Origin: Stramentimicrobium sp964433555
Lineage (GTDB): Bacteria > Atribacterota > Phoenicimicrobiia > Phoenicimicrobiales > Stramentimicrobiaceae
NCBI GenBank assembly: GCA_964433555.1
Contig: CAYSRG010000012.1
Span: 3,140-67,139 of the forward strand
Direction of reading: 5' to 3'
DNA length: 64,000 nt
Below, one piece after another: positions 25,420-36,600 of this stretch. How positions within the stretch are numbered: position 1 is the stretch's first letter; each line of letters opens with the position of its first letter. A model generated the notes under the pieces. It was given only the letters and a program-made list of their open reading frames with translations. It was not told the origin of the DNA and searched no databases. A program made the translations under genes and the position numbers.

Positions 25420-26274
25420 ATGGAATATCTTAGTATGTTTTTCTGGTTTTTCTTTATTTTTTCAGTACTTTCTCCCTGGTTTAAGCAGAAAAATTTAGAA
25501 TCATCCCGCATTGCCCTCATCCACCGACTGGAAAAAAAGCGAGAGTCCCGGGTAATTTCCATGATTCACAGACAGGAAACTATGAGCATTCTCGGGATAC
25601 CTATAGTTCGTTATATTAATATTGAAGATTCCGAAGCTATTTTAAGGGCTATCAGATTAACTGATGATAATGTACCAATAGATATTATCTTGCATACTCC
25701 AGGGGGATTAGTGCTGGCTACAGAGCAGATTGCCCATGCTTTAATACGCCATAAAGGGAAGGTGACGGTATTTATCCCTCATTATGCTATGAGTGGAGGT
25801 ACAATGATATCTTTGGCAGCAGATGAAATAATCATGGATGAAAATGCCGTTTTGGGTCCAGTAGATCCACAGTTAGGGCAATATCCAGCAATCTCTATAT
25901 TAAATGTTCTGAAAGATAAGGATAGGAATGAAATTGATGATGAAACCATTATTCAGGCAGATATAGCACGTAAGGCAATCTCACAAGTCTATATCTTTGT
26001 AAAAAAACTACTTGCAGAAAATAAATGCAGTGAGGAGAAAGCTGAACATATTGCTACAGTGCTTACTGAGGGAAGATGGACACATGATTACCCAATAAAG
26101 TTTGAAGAAGCAAAGGAATTAGGTTTATGTGTATCCAGTGATATGCCTAAAGAAATATATGAATTGATGGATCTTTACCCACAGAGTCCTGGAGTACGTC
26201 CATCTGTTCAGTATATTCCTGTGCCGTATAAAAAACCAGTATTACCACCAGCGAAAAATTCTAATCACAAATAG
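25420..26274 (+). CDS. Membrane-anchored Clp-fold serine protease (SDH-type)
   Basis: ClpP-class protease-like protein of 284 residues. One N-terminal membrane segment (about 5-22), then a crotonase/Clp fold with LHTPGGLVLATEQIA, the catalytic Ser in HYAMSGGTMISLAADEI (about 128) and DENAVLGPVDPQLGQ. This matches the serine dehydrogenase-proteinase family, thought to act in membrane protein quality control. The C-terminus is Pro-rich. AGGAGG before the ATG; no operon partners. Confidence 0.85.
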   Translation: MEYLSMFFWFFFIFSVLSPWFKQKNLESSRIALIHRLEKKRESRVISMIHRQETMSILGIPIVRYINIEDSEAILRAIRLTDDNVPIDIILHTPGGLVLATEQIAHALIRHKGKVTVFIPHYAMSGGTMISLAADEIIMDENAVLGPVDPQLGQYPAISILNVLKDKDRNEIDDETIIQADIARKAISQVYIFVKKLLAENKCSEEKAEHIATVLTEGRWTHDYPIKFEEAKELGLCVSSDMPKEIYELMDLYPQSPGVRPSVQYIPVPYKKPVLPPAKNSNHK

Positions 26275-26332
26275 TAGTATATTGTAAACCTCATTTAATA
26301 ATTACCCATAGTAAAGTTTTAACATTTAAAAA

Positions 26333-26350
26333 TTTCTCCATATAGAGAAA
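26333..26350 (+). promoter_or_regulatory. Short hairpin ahead of the oxidoreductase ribosome site
   Basis: TTTCTC, six bases, GAGAAA: a perfect 6-bp hairpin ending immediately before GGGAGG. Could stabilise the message or tune initiation; significance unproven. Confidence 0.3.
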
Positions 26351-26361
26351 GGGAGGAATAA

Positions 26362-28116
26362 ATGAAAAGAATAATCAAGTCAATAACCCCAAAACAGGAT
26401 ATTTCTATTGTTCTTTGTGGCGAAGCAGGGCAAGGAATTCAAACGGTAGAACAATTGTTGACCAGAATATTAAAACTATCCGGTTATTACGTTTTTGCAA
26501 CTAAGGAATATATGTCTCGGGTGAGAGGTGGAAGCAACTCTACCCAGATACGAGTATCCAGTAATCCAGTTCAAGCTCCCATTGCTCGGATTGATTTATT
26601 GATACCACTGGACAAGGAGGCTATAAAACATGTTTCCTCCCGGCTTGATAAGCATACTATTATTATTGGAGATCGGGAAAGGCTTGAGACTAATAAGAAA
26701 GTTATCAATGTTTCATTCTTAAAGATAGCTCAAGAGATAGGGAAAGCAATTTATGCCAATATAATAGCAGTAGGATTGTTGTTGGGATTACTGGGTGGGG
26801 ATATAAAAGTTAGTAAGCATTTTTTGGAAGAATATTTTATCCTGAAGAATAAAGAGGAGTTTGTAGCAGATAATATAAAAGCCTTAGAAAGAGGTTACCA
26901 AGAAGCTCAGAGATTAATCAAAGAAGATCAGATAAAACACAAACAATTTTCAAGCCTGGAGAAATCAAATAAGGCAAAGAATAATCTATTGCTTAGTGGT
27001 GCAGAGGCAGTGGGATTAGGAGCGATAGCAGGGGGATGTAATTTTATCTCTTCCTATCCTATGTCACCTTCAACCGGTGTGCTAACCCTTTTAGCTCAGT
27101 ATGCTCATGATTTTAGTATTATTGCAGAGCAGGCGGAAGATGAAATAAGTGCCATTAATATGGGCTTAGGAGCCTGGTATGCGGGGGCTCGCGCTATGGT
27201 TACTACCTCTGGAGGTGGTTTTGCTCTTATGACTGAAGGTCTCAGTCTTGCTGGTATGTTAGAGAGCCCTCTGGTTATTCATCTAGCTCAACGTCCCGGG
27301 CCGGCTACCGGTTTACCTACCCGAACCGAGCAGGGTGATTTACAATTAGCCCTCTATGCCGGTCATGGAGAATTTCCCCGAGTTATACTTGCTCCAGCTA
27401 ATATCGAGGATGCTTATAAACTTACCCAGAAAGCATTTTACTGGGCTGATCAATATCAGATTCCGGTCTTCATTTTAACTGATCAGTATACTATGGACAC
27501 TTATTATAATATAAAAAAATTAAGTGTTCCCAGGGGAGAGATAGTACGTTTTATTATCAAGACGGATTCTGATTATCAAAGATATAATCTGAAGGTGAGG
27601 GATGGTGTTTCACCAAGGGGGATACCCTGCTTTGGAGAAGGCTTAATTCGGGTAGATAGCGATGAACATGATGAAATGGGTTTTATTACTGAGGATATGG
27701 AAATCAGAAAGAGAATGGTAGAAAAAAGAAATACCAAATGGCATTGGCTGAAAAAAGAAGCTTTAATACCAACACTGACCGGAGCTACTGATTATCGTGT
27801 TTTATGTGTGAGTTGGGGATCAACTAATAACATTATAAAAGAGGCATTAGATAGGTTAGGTAGACCTGATATTGCCTTGCTTCATTTCCAGCAGGTTTAT
27901 CCTATTTCTGAGATAAGCACTAATTATTTAAATAGAGCAGAACAGATTATTTCCATAGAAAACAATTTCAGTGGTCAGTTCAGTCAATTGTTGGAAATAC
28001 AAACGGGTATCAGTATAGGAACGAGGATACTGAAATATGATGGATTGCCTTTTTACGCTGATGAGTTGGCTCAAGAAGTTAATGATATTTTAAAGGGGAA
28101 AGGAGGTCAAAAATGA
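26362..28116 (+). CDS. 2-oxoacid:acceptor oxidoreductase, fused gamma-alpha subunit
   Basis: Oxidises a 2-oxoacid to acyl-CoA with reduction of ferredoxin. 584 residues: gamma domain about 15-190 (CGEAGQGIQTVEQLL, RVRGGSNSTQIRVS) fused to the pyrimidine-binding alpha domain from about 205 (GAEAVGLGAIAGGCNFISSY, PMSPSTG). This fusion is typical of KorA-type enzymes, so 2-oxoglutarate or a branched-chain oxoacid is possible; the substrate cannot be fixed here. Ends in ATGA overlap with the beta gene. No ferredoxin-like delta subunit is adjacent. Confidence 0.9.
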   Translation: MKRIIKSITPKQDISIVLCGEAGQGIQTVEQLLTRILKLSGYYVFATKEYMSRVRGGSNSTQIRVSSNPVQAPIARIDLLIPLDKEAIKHVSSRLDKHTIIIGDRERLETNKKVINVSFLKIAQEIGKAIYANIIAVGLLLGLLGGDIKVSKHFLEEYFILKNKEEFVADNIKALERGYQEAQRLIKEDQIKHKQFSSLEKSNKAKNNLLLSGAEAVGLGAIAGGCNFISSYPMSPSTGVLTLLAQYAHDFSIIAEQAEDEISAINMGLGAWYAGARAMVTTSGGGFALMTEGLSLAGMLESPLVIHLAQRPGPATGLPTRTEQGDLQLALYAGHGEFPRVILAPANIEDAYKLTQKAFYWADQYQIPVFILTDQYTMDTYYNIKKLSVPRGEIVRFIIKTDSDYQRYNLKVRDGVSPRGIPCFGEGLIRVDSDEHDEMGFITEDMEIRKRMVEKRNTKWHWLKKEALIPTLTGATDYRVLCVSWGSTNNIIKEALDRLGRPDIALLHFQQVYPISEISTNYLNRAEQIISIENNFSGQFSQLLEIQTGISIGTRILKYDGLPFYADELAQEVNDILKGKGGQK

Positions 28117-28970
28117 AAAAAACTATGGATTTTGAACAACAGGCCATTAAACCAGCCTGGTGTCCTGGTTGTGGTAATTTTCTGATCTTAAAAGCCCTGC
28201 AGCAGGCTTTTGCAGAACTTTCCTTAACACCCCAGCAGGTGGTGATGGTATCCGGTATTGGTCAGGCAGCCAAAACTCCTCAATATCTCAATGTCCACAT
28301 GTTCAATGGATTACATGGCAGGGCTTTACCTCCTGCTACGGCAATTAAAGCCTGTAATCCTGAGTTAACCGTTATTGCCGAGGGAGGAGATGGTGATATG
28401 TATGGAGAGGGTGGAAATCACTTTTTACATACCATCAGACGAAATCCTGATATAACCCATTTAGTTCATAATAATATGGTTTATGGGCTCACTAAGGGGC
28501 AGGCTTCACCTACCAGCGAATTTGGATTTAAAACACTATTACAGGTGGATGGGGTTATATCTGATCCCATTAATCCTATAGCTCTTGCTATCTCACTGGA
28601 GGCCTCCTTTGTAGCCCGTGTTTTTTGCGGCAATATAGAGCACACTGTAGAAATTATTAAAAAGGCTATAAAACATCCAGGATATGCTCTGGTAGATATC
28701 TTTCAACCCTGCGTTACCTTCAATAGGGTAAATACCTTTAAGTGGTTTCAGGAACATACCTACATCCTGCAGGACCACGATCTTCATGATAGAAATAAGG
28801 CTTTTATTAGAGCGACCGAAAGAGAAAAACTACCACTGGGCATTTTTTATCAAAATAAGCAGAAAAAGACCTTTGAACAAAAATTAATAGTGCATAAAGA
28901 GCAAAAGACAGCCTTTTTATTCCGGTCTATAAATAGAAAAAGATTAGAGGAACTATTAAGAGAAAAATAA
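28113..28970 (+). CDS. 2-oxoacid:acceptor oxidoreductase beta subunit
   Basis: Thiamine-diphosphate subunit (285 residues) partnering the preceding gene; start overlaps its stop by 4 bases. Key parts: WCPGCGNF (Fe-S cysteines), SGIGQAAKTPQYLNVHMFNG, LHGRALPPATAIK and the ThDP/Mg site EGGDGDMYGEGGNHF with NNMVYGLTKGQASPT. C-terminal half carries FQPCVTFN with the further Cys ligand. Domain content and length are normal for KorB. Confidence 0.93.
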   Translation: MKKTMDFEQQAIKPAWCPGCGNFLILKALQQAFAELSLTPQQVVMVSGIGQAAKTPQYLNVHMFNGLHGRALPPATAIKACNPELTVIAEGGDGDMYGEGGNHFLHTIRRNPDITHLVHNNMVYGLTKGQASPTSEFGFKTLLQVDGVISDPINPIALAISLEASFVARVFCGNIEHTVEIIKKAIKHPGYALVDIFQPCVTFNRVNTFKWFQEHTYILQDHDLHDRNKAFIRATEREKLPLGIFYQNKQKKTFEQKLIVHKEQKTAFLFRSINRKRLEELLREK

Positions 28971-29042
28971 TATGACATTAGCAAAGTATTATCACATAAT
29001 ATATAATAAAGAAGAAAATAAGTGCGATAAGGTTTAGAGAAG

Positions 29043-29972
29043 ATGTCAACAGTTATAGTTATAGGAGCGATTAATCTGGATTGCCTGGTATATATTCCTC
29101 ATTTTCCGAATAAGGGTGATAATATGCGGGCTAAGGATTTAAGATTCTCCTTAGGAGGGCGAGGTGCCAATCAGGCAATAGCTCTCACTAATTTAAAGGT
29201 AGCTGCTTTATTGTTAGGCAAGGTAGGAAATGATTTTGCCGGAGACCATGCCCTTTCTATCTTAAGAAAGTTTAAGGTTAATACTGAATATATTTTTAAA
29301 AGTAGCAGTGGGAAGACTGGCATATGTTCTATCCTGGTTAGTCCCGATGGAGAAAATACCATTATGGGTTTCCCGGCTATTAATCGCATGATACAATCTG
29401 ATTACTTAATACGTTTTGAATGTCTTTTTGAAATGGCTCAGTGGCTAAGCATTTCTCTGGAATATCCCTTGGAAACAGTGGAATTTGCCCTTAAATTAGG
29501 TAGGAAATACGGCTTGAAGACGATTCTAGATCCTTCTCCTTTAATGGAAATGCCAAAACGAAATATATGGACTATGGTAGATTATGTACTGCCTAACGAA
29601 AAAGAGATAGAAATGCTGACCGGCGAAGAAGAAATACTCCAAGGAGCTACCGTATTAAAGAATTGGGGAGCAGGAGATATAATTGTCAAACAGGGTAGGC
29701 AGGGATGCAGTTTTTTATACCAGGACAATTTGATTAATGTACCAGCTTTTCCGGTAAAATCAGTACTGGATACCACTGGTGCGGGAGATTTATTTAATGC
29801 CGCTTTTATCTATGGTTTAATACAATCAAATTCTATTCCTAAAGCAGCGCAAATTGCCAATCTGGTAGCTTCTTATGCAATTCAAAAACCTGGAACCTGC
29901 GAATCCTACCCAGAACGAAGGGAGATAGACTGGGAACAACTTGAAAAGAGAAAAAAAGATTTACTATTTTAG
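29043..29972 (+). CDS. PfkB-family sugar kinase (ribokinase-like)
   Basis: Carbohydrate kinase of 309 residues. N-terminal GAINLDCLVYIPHFP and the GGRGANQAIAL substrate loop, then C-terminal anion-hole motif DTTGAGDLFNAAF with catalytic Asp (about 251). Closest in pattern to ribokinases, but several sugars are possible. Cytosolic. No neighbouring sugar gene clarifies the substrate. Confidence 0.85.
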   Translation: MSTVIVIGAINLDCLVYIPHFPNKGDNMRAKDLRFSLGGRGANQAIALTNLKVAALLLGKVGNDFAGDHALSILRKFKVNTEYIFKSSSGKTGICSILVSPDGENTIMGFPAINRMIQSDYLIRFECLFEMAQWLSISLEYPLETVEFALKLGRKYGLKTILDPSPLMEMPKRNIWTMVDYVLPNEKEIEMLTGEEEILQGATVLKNWGAGDIIVKQGRQGCSFLYQDNLINVPAFPVKSVLDTTGAGDLFNAAFIYGLIQSNSIPKAAQIANLVASYAIQKPGTCESYPERREIDWEQLEKRKKDLLF

Positions 29973-30146
29973 AAATAATCGTAATAGTTAGATAGAAATA
30001 TAAATCTATTACCCAGCATTGGTTAAAACCGAATCTATTAAATAATAATTATGGGATATATTAATTTACTTCTTTTTACTTAGTTCTTTTAAGACCAACT
30101 GCTCTGCGGTGTGATGCTTACAGCATCTCAGTTAAGGAGTTTTGTT

Positions 30147-30572
30147 ATGTCAGAAAAATGTGTCTTTTGTCAGATTATTAGTAAAGAAAAATATGCTTAT
30201 CTGGTACATGAAGATGAAAAATGTGTGGCATTTCTGGATGCCTATCCGGTTACAGAGGGCCATACTCTGGTAATACCAAGAGAACATTATGAAAGCATTT
30301 ATGAAATTCCAGAAGATATTCTTGCTCATATTATGACAATTTGCAAAAGATTGGCTCTTGATTATCAACAAATATTTCAGACTATTGGTTTAAACATCAT
30401 CCAATCTAATGGCGTTGTCGCCAAACAAACAGTTTTTCATTTTCATGTACATCTTGTTCCACGCTATTACCAGGATGGATTGACACTTTTTCGCCATCAT
30501 TTTGACAGATATGAAAATGACCTCTCTCAGGTTTATAATAAAATTGTAACCTTCCAGAAACAGTCCAAGTGA
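30147..30572 (+). CDS. HIT-family nucleotide hydrolase
   Basis: Histidine-triad protein (141 residues) that hydrolyses or transfers nucleotidyl groups (Hint/Fhit type). The active triad is HFHVHLV at about 102, and CVFCQII at the N-terminus is a typical zinc-binding start. ATG at 30147 with AAGGAG 7 bases upstream; earlier in-frame ATG rejected. Twenty-two bases ahead of addB. Confidence 0.93.
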   Translation: MSEKCVFCQIISKEKYAYLVHEDEKCVAFLDAYPVTEGHTLVIPREHYESIYEIPEDILAHIMTICKRLALDYQQIFQTIGLNIIQSNGVVAKQTVFHFHVHLVPRYYQDGLTLFRHHFDRYENDLSQVYNKIVTFQKQSK

Positions 30573-30594
30573 GTTCGGTACATAGGTAGAATAA

Positions 30595-33500
30595 ATGCAT
30601 CAATTTTTAAATTATTTACAAAATTTAAGTAAACAATATTTATTCCAGAAAAAAATTATCCTGGTACCTTCTTATCTGGATGGAAATGCCTTAAGAAAGA
30701 ACCTAACTCTAAATGGTTTTTCAGCCTTAAATCTTAATATTGCTACACTTTTTGATATTGCTCGAGAAATATGCTTTCCAGTTTTGTTAAAAAATGGATG
30801 GAAAATTCTAGATAGTACTTTAGGGCAGATACTGGTCCTTGAGATTCTAAGAAAACTATCTTCAGAAGAAAAATTAACCTATTTTAAATTACCATTTTTC
30901 TCCCCTCTCCTGGCTAAATCAATATTTAGAACTATTAAAGAGATAAGAGTATCTGGCTATTCCTCTCTCAATTTTCCTTGGGTAATCCTGATAAATTCTC
31001 CAAAAATGAATGATCTTTTTCTGGTGATGCTCCATTATGAACAGGAACTCAAGGATAGAAATCTGATAGACGAGGCAGAACTTTATCACAATGCTGAGAA
31101 GCTAAAGTCGAGAGAGGAAGAAATAATATTTCTGGTTCCTTCTAATCTACCGTTGAATAAGGTAGAACTTAGATTTTTTGACAAAAAAATAAGACCGAAG
31201 GCATTTCTGCTTCAGTTTAACTGTCCAGAAGTTAGGGCAGCTCCACATTATTTTCCCCTGATTACCAATCAGGGAACTCCGGAATTGATAGAAGAAAGGA
31301 TTTTTAATGCTCTGAATCACAGAGAAGAGATTGATGCGCTGCCATTGCCATTTCTAGATATAGAATTTTGTCAGACTTACGGAGAATATAATGAAACCAG
31401 GGAAGTTTTAAGAACAATTATCAAAGAGGGATATTCTCTTGATCAGGTACAGGTTTTTTATACCACCCAGGAACCTTATTCTCAGTATTTTTACCAATTA
31501 TCTCGTCTTTATCAAATCCCAATGACTTTTCACAGCGGTATCAATATAAAAAATAGCCATCCCGCTCAATTTTTACTCTCTTTACTTGATTGGATTAATG
31601 ATAACTATAGTGTTGCTAAGCTGATTACTCTTTTAAATAGCTACTGTATGGATATAAATTTAAAGGATTCCCTAACCATACCAAAATTTGTTTCATTGCT
31701 CAGGGAATCTCCTATTGGTTGGGGGAGAGAACGTTATATTCCAGGTATTAATATGGCTATCGAAGATAGAAAAAAAGTAATGGAAAATACCTCCCAGGAA
31801 AAAGCAAGGGCATTATCCGAAGAGATACAATACTTGCTTGCTATCAAAGACTGGATAATGAAGATATTTGCGGAAATCCCTTATCATAAATTTCAATATC
31901 GTATTTCCCTTTCTCAACTGGCTGGTAATCTGGCTCGCATGGTAGAGAGATATGCTCTGGTAGAAAATAATAATATTGATGAAGAAGCGGTATCTATTAT
32001 TAATCAGAAATTAGGTGCTCTAGAGCAAAATATCCCGGCCCAATTTCCTATCAATGAGGCATTACTCTTAATTAAAAATATAATTGAACAGGAACGTGTT
32101 AACTGTTCTGCACCTATACCCGGTCATTTGCATATTGCCAGTTATAAGAAGGGAATCTGGCTCAGTCGTTTCTATACTTTTCTGGTAGGCATGGATTATC
32201 AAAGATTTCCAGGCAGTTCTGAGGAAGAGGTGGTATTGCTTGAGACAGAAAAAGAGCTTTTTAGACATCTGATCAGTAATAATCAAAAAAATAAGATGGA
32301 ACAGTTGCGTTTACTTCAGCTCATATTAGCACAGAGAGGGAAAAAATATTTATCTTTTTCCTGTTATGATACCACAGGTCAGCGTGAACAGGCTCCTGCT
32401 AACCTGATGCTTCAGCTTTACCGACTTCAGAAAAAAAATATTCATCTTGATTATAGTGTTTTTTATCAGAGTTTAAGCCCGGTGAGAAATTTTATTCCCC
32501 AAAGTAATATAGGAATTTTAGATGAAGGAGAGCTTTTTCTCTATTTTACCAAAAAAGAGAAGAGAGACTTACAGTTAATTTTTAATCAGAAGTACAATTC
32601 TTTTCAGAAAGGGATTCAAACCGATAAAATCAGAAGAGAAGAGGGATTTAATGTATTTAATGGCAGGATTAATGTTAATACCAGCGTTGTTGATCCCCGC
32701 CAGAACAGAGGAATAGTATTATCCGCTTCCAGACTGGAAAGAATTGCCTATTGCCCCTACCTCTATTTTCTGGTTGATATTCTGAAGATAAAACCGGTGG
32801 AAGAAATGGTTTACGATCCCACAACCTGGCTGGGTCCTCTGGAAAGGGGATCACTACTCCATCAAATTTATGAAAAATTTTATCAAGTACTGCTCGATAA
32901 TTCCAGGGGAAAGAAAATAGCGCCTTCCTTTTCTCAACACTGGTCTTTGTTGGAAGAAATTATTGAGGAAAGTCTAGCAGAAAAAAGAAGATATTTAGCC
33001 CCACCAGGAGAATTGATTTATGAGGCAGAAAAGAAAGAGATAGTAGAATCCTGCCAAGTCTTCCTAACTGAAGAGGAAGAAAATTATAAAGGGCAATCTC
33101 CCCAATACTTTGAACTTGCTTTTGGTACCAGGGATAGCCAACACGAAATTTTAGGAAAGGTTAAGGCAATTGAATTAAACCTTCCTGATGGAGGGAGAGT
33201 CAGTATTCAGGGAAAGATTGACCGGGTAGACCTGCTTCCTGATAGTACTTTTCGGATAATTGATTATAAGACAGGAGGTTCTAAGGATTATAGGAGAAGA
33301 AATCCTTTCCGCCATGGCCAACAGATTCAGCATGCCTTATATGCTATTGCTCTGGAAAAAATAATGGCCAAGAAGGGAAGGACAGGTCAATTAAAAGTTA
33401 GTGAATCTGGCTATTATTTTCCTACTATGACTGGCCAGGGAAACCTCGTTTTATTTAAGCAAGATAACAGAGAGCAGGTTTTAGAAATAATACAGATTTT

Positions 33501-33681
33501 GTTGAATATAGTAGCAAGGGGAAATTTTGCCATGATTCAAAAACCAGATGAGCTAATGTGTCTTGATTATAAAGACATCCTGGAACAAAATGAAGTAATT
33601 ATACTAAAAGGGGAAAAAGGTGGAAAGTATCATAATGAACCAGCTCTGGAGGAGATAAGGAGGTTGCAGCAATTTGAATAG
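30595..33681 (+). CDS. addB: ATP-dependent nuclease subunit AddB-like
   Basis: Subunit of the AddAB (RecBCD-type) double-strand break enzyme; 1,028 residues. An inactivated helicase-like body is followed by a C-terminal PD-(D/E)XK nuclease domain (about 700-1000) with GSLLHQIYE, VDLLP and the catalytic RIIDYKTG. AddB proteins usually bind a 4Fe-4S cluster through one Cys before and three after the nuclease; here AYCPYLYFL supplies the first, but the C-terminal group is reduced to one visible Cys (MCLDYKD). Overlaps addA by 8 bases. Confidence 0.82.
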   Translation: MHQFLNYLQNLSKQYLFQKKIILVPSYLDGNALRKNLTLNGFSALNLNIATLFDIAREICFPVLLKNGWKILDSTLGQILVLEILRKLSSEEKLTYFKLPFFSPLLAKSIFRTIKEIRVSGYSSLNFPWVILINSPKMNDLFLVMLHYEQELKDRNLIDEAELYHNAEKLKSREEEIIFLVPSNLPLNKVELRFFDKKIRPKAFLLQFNCPEVRAAPHYFPLITNQGTPELIEERIFNALNHREEIDALPLPFLDIEFCQTYGEYNETREVLRTIIKEGYSLDQVQVFYTTQEPYSQYFYQLSRLYQIPMTFHSGINIKNSHPAQFLLSLLDWINDNYSVAKLITLLNSYCMDINLKDSLTIPKFVSLLRESPIGWGRERYIPGINMAIEDRKKVMENTSQEKARALSEEIQYLLAIKDWIMKIFAEIPYHKFQYRISLSQLAGNLARMVERYALVENNNIDEEAVSIINQKLGALEQNIPAQFPINEALLLIKNIIEQERVNCSAPIPGHLHIASYKKGIWLSRFYTFLVGMDYQRFPGSSEEEVVLLETEKELFRHLISNNQKNKMEQLRLLQLILAQRGKKYLSFSCYDTTGQREQAPANLMLQLYRLQKKNIHLDYSVFYQSLSPVRNFIPQSNIGILDEGELFLYFTKKEKRDLQLIFNQKYNSFQKGIQTDKIRREEGFNVFNGRINVNTSVVDPRQNRGIVLSASRLERIAYCPYLYFLVDILKIKPVEEMVYDPTTWLGPLERGSLLHQIYEKFYQVLLDNSRGKKIAPSFSQHWSLLEEIIEESLAEKRRYLAPPGELIYEAEKKEIVESCQVFLTEEEENYKGQSPQYFELAFGTRDSQHEILGKVKAIELNLPDGGRVSIQGKIDRVDLLPDSTFRIIDYKTGGSKDYRRRNPFRHGQQIQHALYAIALEKIMAKKGRTGQLKVSESGYYFPTMTGQGNLVLFKQDNREQVLEIIQILLNIVARGNFAMIQKPDELMCLDYKDILEQNEVIILKGEKGGKYHNEPALEEIRRLQQFE

Positions 33682-36600
33682 TGAACAGAAGATGATTCTT
33701 CATGACCAGGATGCTAGAAATCAAATTTTTAATGATTTTAATCATAATTTTCTGGTTGAAGCCAGTGCCGGTTCAGGTAAAACGTCCTGTCTGGTAAAAA
33801 GGATGGCAGCACTGGTTAAGGCTGGAAGATATTCTGTGGAACAGATTGTTGCTATCACCTTTACTCGTAAGGCTGCTTTTGAGCTGAAAGAACGATTTCA
33901 ACAAGAAATAGAGCGAGAAATTCAGAAGATAAATTCTCCAGCAGAGAAGAACTTTCTTTTTAAGGCACTAATTAATATCGAACAGTGTTATATAGGCACT
34001 ATTCACTCTTTTTGTGCTCGCATTCTGAGAGAACGTCCCATAGAGGCGGGACTTGATCCTACTTTTAAAGAACTGGATGAAATTGATAATATCCTGTTTA
34101 TGGAGCAAGCCTGGGAACAATATCTGGCCAATCTAAAGGTGCAGGACTCTGCCCTGTTTCAGAATTTAGCAATGTTGGGGATTCCGGTTCTAGATCTTAA
34201 GGAAAGCTACAAACAGGTTTGTCAGTATCCTGAAGTACAAATAATGCATAAAAAAGTAGACAATCCTCAACTGGATTCCACCATGAATGAATTATTCTCG
34301 TTTTGTGAGGAAGCAATACAGTACATACCGGAACAGGAATCCGAAAGGGGATATGATTCAATTCAGCAGGCGATTCTTCAAGTTCAAAAGTTTAAAAGAT
34401 ACCATCCTTATAGTCAGAAAGATTTTTATAAAATTTCTTTGTTGGAACCATTCTCTAAGAATTTTCATGGAGCAGAAAGCATAGTTCTCAATCGCTGGCT
34501 CTCCAAAGAAAAAGCAAAAGAATATCGGGATATTATATTACCAGAGCTAAAGGAAAAACATATTGAACCAGCTATAGAAAGATGGCGGGAATACTGTCAT
34601 GACCATATCTTTCGTTTTATCAAACCAGCCGTAGAATGTTACCACCAGTTCAGAGAAAAGCATTCTATGCTTAACTTTCAGGACCTATTGTTAAAGACTG
34701 CTTTTCTTTTACGCAATAATCCAGAGGCGCGTCTCTATTTTCAACAGAAATATCGAACTATCCTGGTTGATGAGTTTCAGGATACTGATCCCATCCAGGC
34801 AGAAATTATCTTTTATTTAACCGGTAAACAGTTGACTGAAATAGAATGGGAAAAATTAGTTCCTCGTGCTGGTAGCTTATTTATCGTTGGCGATCCTCAG
34901 CAATCAATCTATCATTTTCGCAGAGCTGATATTGCAGTTTATAAAAAGGTTAAAGGATTGATGATAGAAAGTGACGGTAAAGTCATCAAACTGAATGCCA
35001 ATTTTCGTTCCCTTCATTCTATTGGTCGTTATATTAATCCTCTTTTTCAGGATTTATTTTACCGCGAGGAAGATGAATTTCAGATGAGCTATTCTCCCAT
35101 GCAAACTATCCGAGAGGATAAAAAGGGATTCCTTTCAGGTGTGCGTCAAATTATTATTTCCCGGGAGAAAGATAAAAAAAAGACCATAGAGAATGATGCG
35201 CATTCTATTGCCTTATTGATCAGGGATTGGATAGATAAGAGACTGGCAATTGTACGAACAGATGAGGAATTGCAGCAGGGGAAACAATCTGAGGTAGATT
35301 ATGGTGATTTTATGATTTTATTACGTTACAAAAGTGGTATGGAGATATACTCACGAGTACTAAGCGAATATGATATTCCGGTTACAGTATCAGGATATGC
35401 CTCCCTGAATGAATCACAGTGCCTGCGCGAATTATTGAAATTATTACGTTTGTTAAAAGATCCTGGGAATCAGGTATTGTTAGTTGCAGTTTTACGAGGT
35501 ATTTTTTATGGTTTCTCTGATGAGGAGCTCTATTACTATAAAGAAGCCGGGGGAAAATTTGATTTTTTCTCTGAACTTCCTGGTGAGCTGGAGAATAATT
35601 TAAGACAGAAATTTTATGATTGTTTCCAACAATTAAGAAGTTATTATTCCTGGTGCTCAGAATATTTACCGGTAGTGGTGCTGGAGAAAATTATGATTCA
35701 ATCAGGTTTACTGCCCTATCTCTGCGCTGAAATGAGTGAGAAGGAGCAGGGTAATGAGCTGTTTTTCATCCTGGAATATCTGCGTCAGTCAGAAATGAAA
35801 GATTTTTTTAACTTTGCCGGAATGATAGAAAAATTGGATAGATTATTGCTATCGGGAGTAGAAGAAGAGTTTAGTATGAAGGTAGAAGAAAATTCGGTTC
35901 GGATAATGAATTTACACAAGGCTAAGGGACTGGAATCACCCATTGTCTTTCTGGCCATTCCCTATAATACTCGTAAACCAGGACCAGAATATCACATTGA
36001 ACGTCTTTCTGATATTCCTAAAGGGCATTTTTTAGTTAAGAAATACCATCATTTTGCTAAGGGCAAGATAATTGGCCAGCCCCAAAAATGGAAGGAATAC
36101 TGCCAGATAGAATCTTCCTATCTGGAGGCCGAAGAGGTCCGCCTGCTTTATGTAGCAGCGACCAGGGCAAAAAATCTGCTGGTAATCAGTAGTTTTGGGA
36201 CCAATTATCAGTATAATAATCAAAATTCCTGGCAATATTTGTTAAGAGAGAGTAAGCCAGAGATGGTTTTAAAGGTTCCCGAGAAAAAGGGCGTTCAGCC
36301 TGAAATAAGGAAAAAGAGCTATAGTTTAGGAGAATATGAAACACAAAAAAAGAAGATAGAACAAGGGGAAAGGGCAATCACCATAACCAGTTATATAGAA
36401 AGCACTGTCTCCCGACAGGCTGAATTTTCTGAAATACAGGCTCCCTTTATCCCCACAGTTAATAAAGGTGGGAGAAAATGGGGTAATGCCGTTCATGAGA
36501 TACTGGAATATTTGGTGAGAGAACAAGCAGAAGATGATTTACTCCGAGCCCATATAGCTTATACCTTAGAAAAAAACAATATAGAACTTTTTCGCAGAGA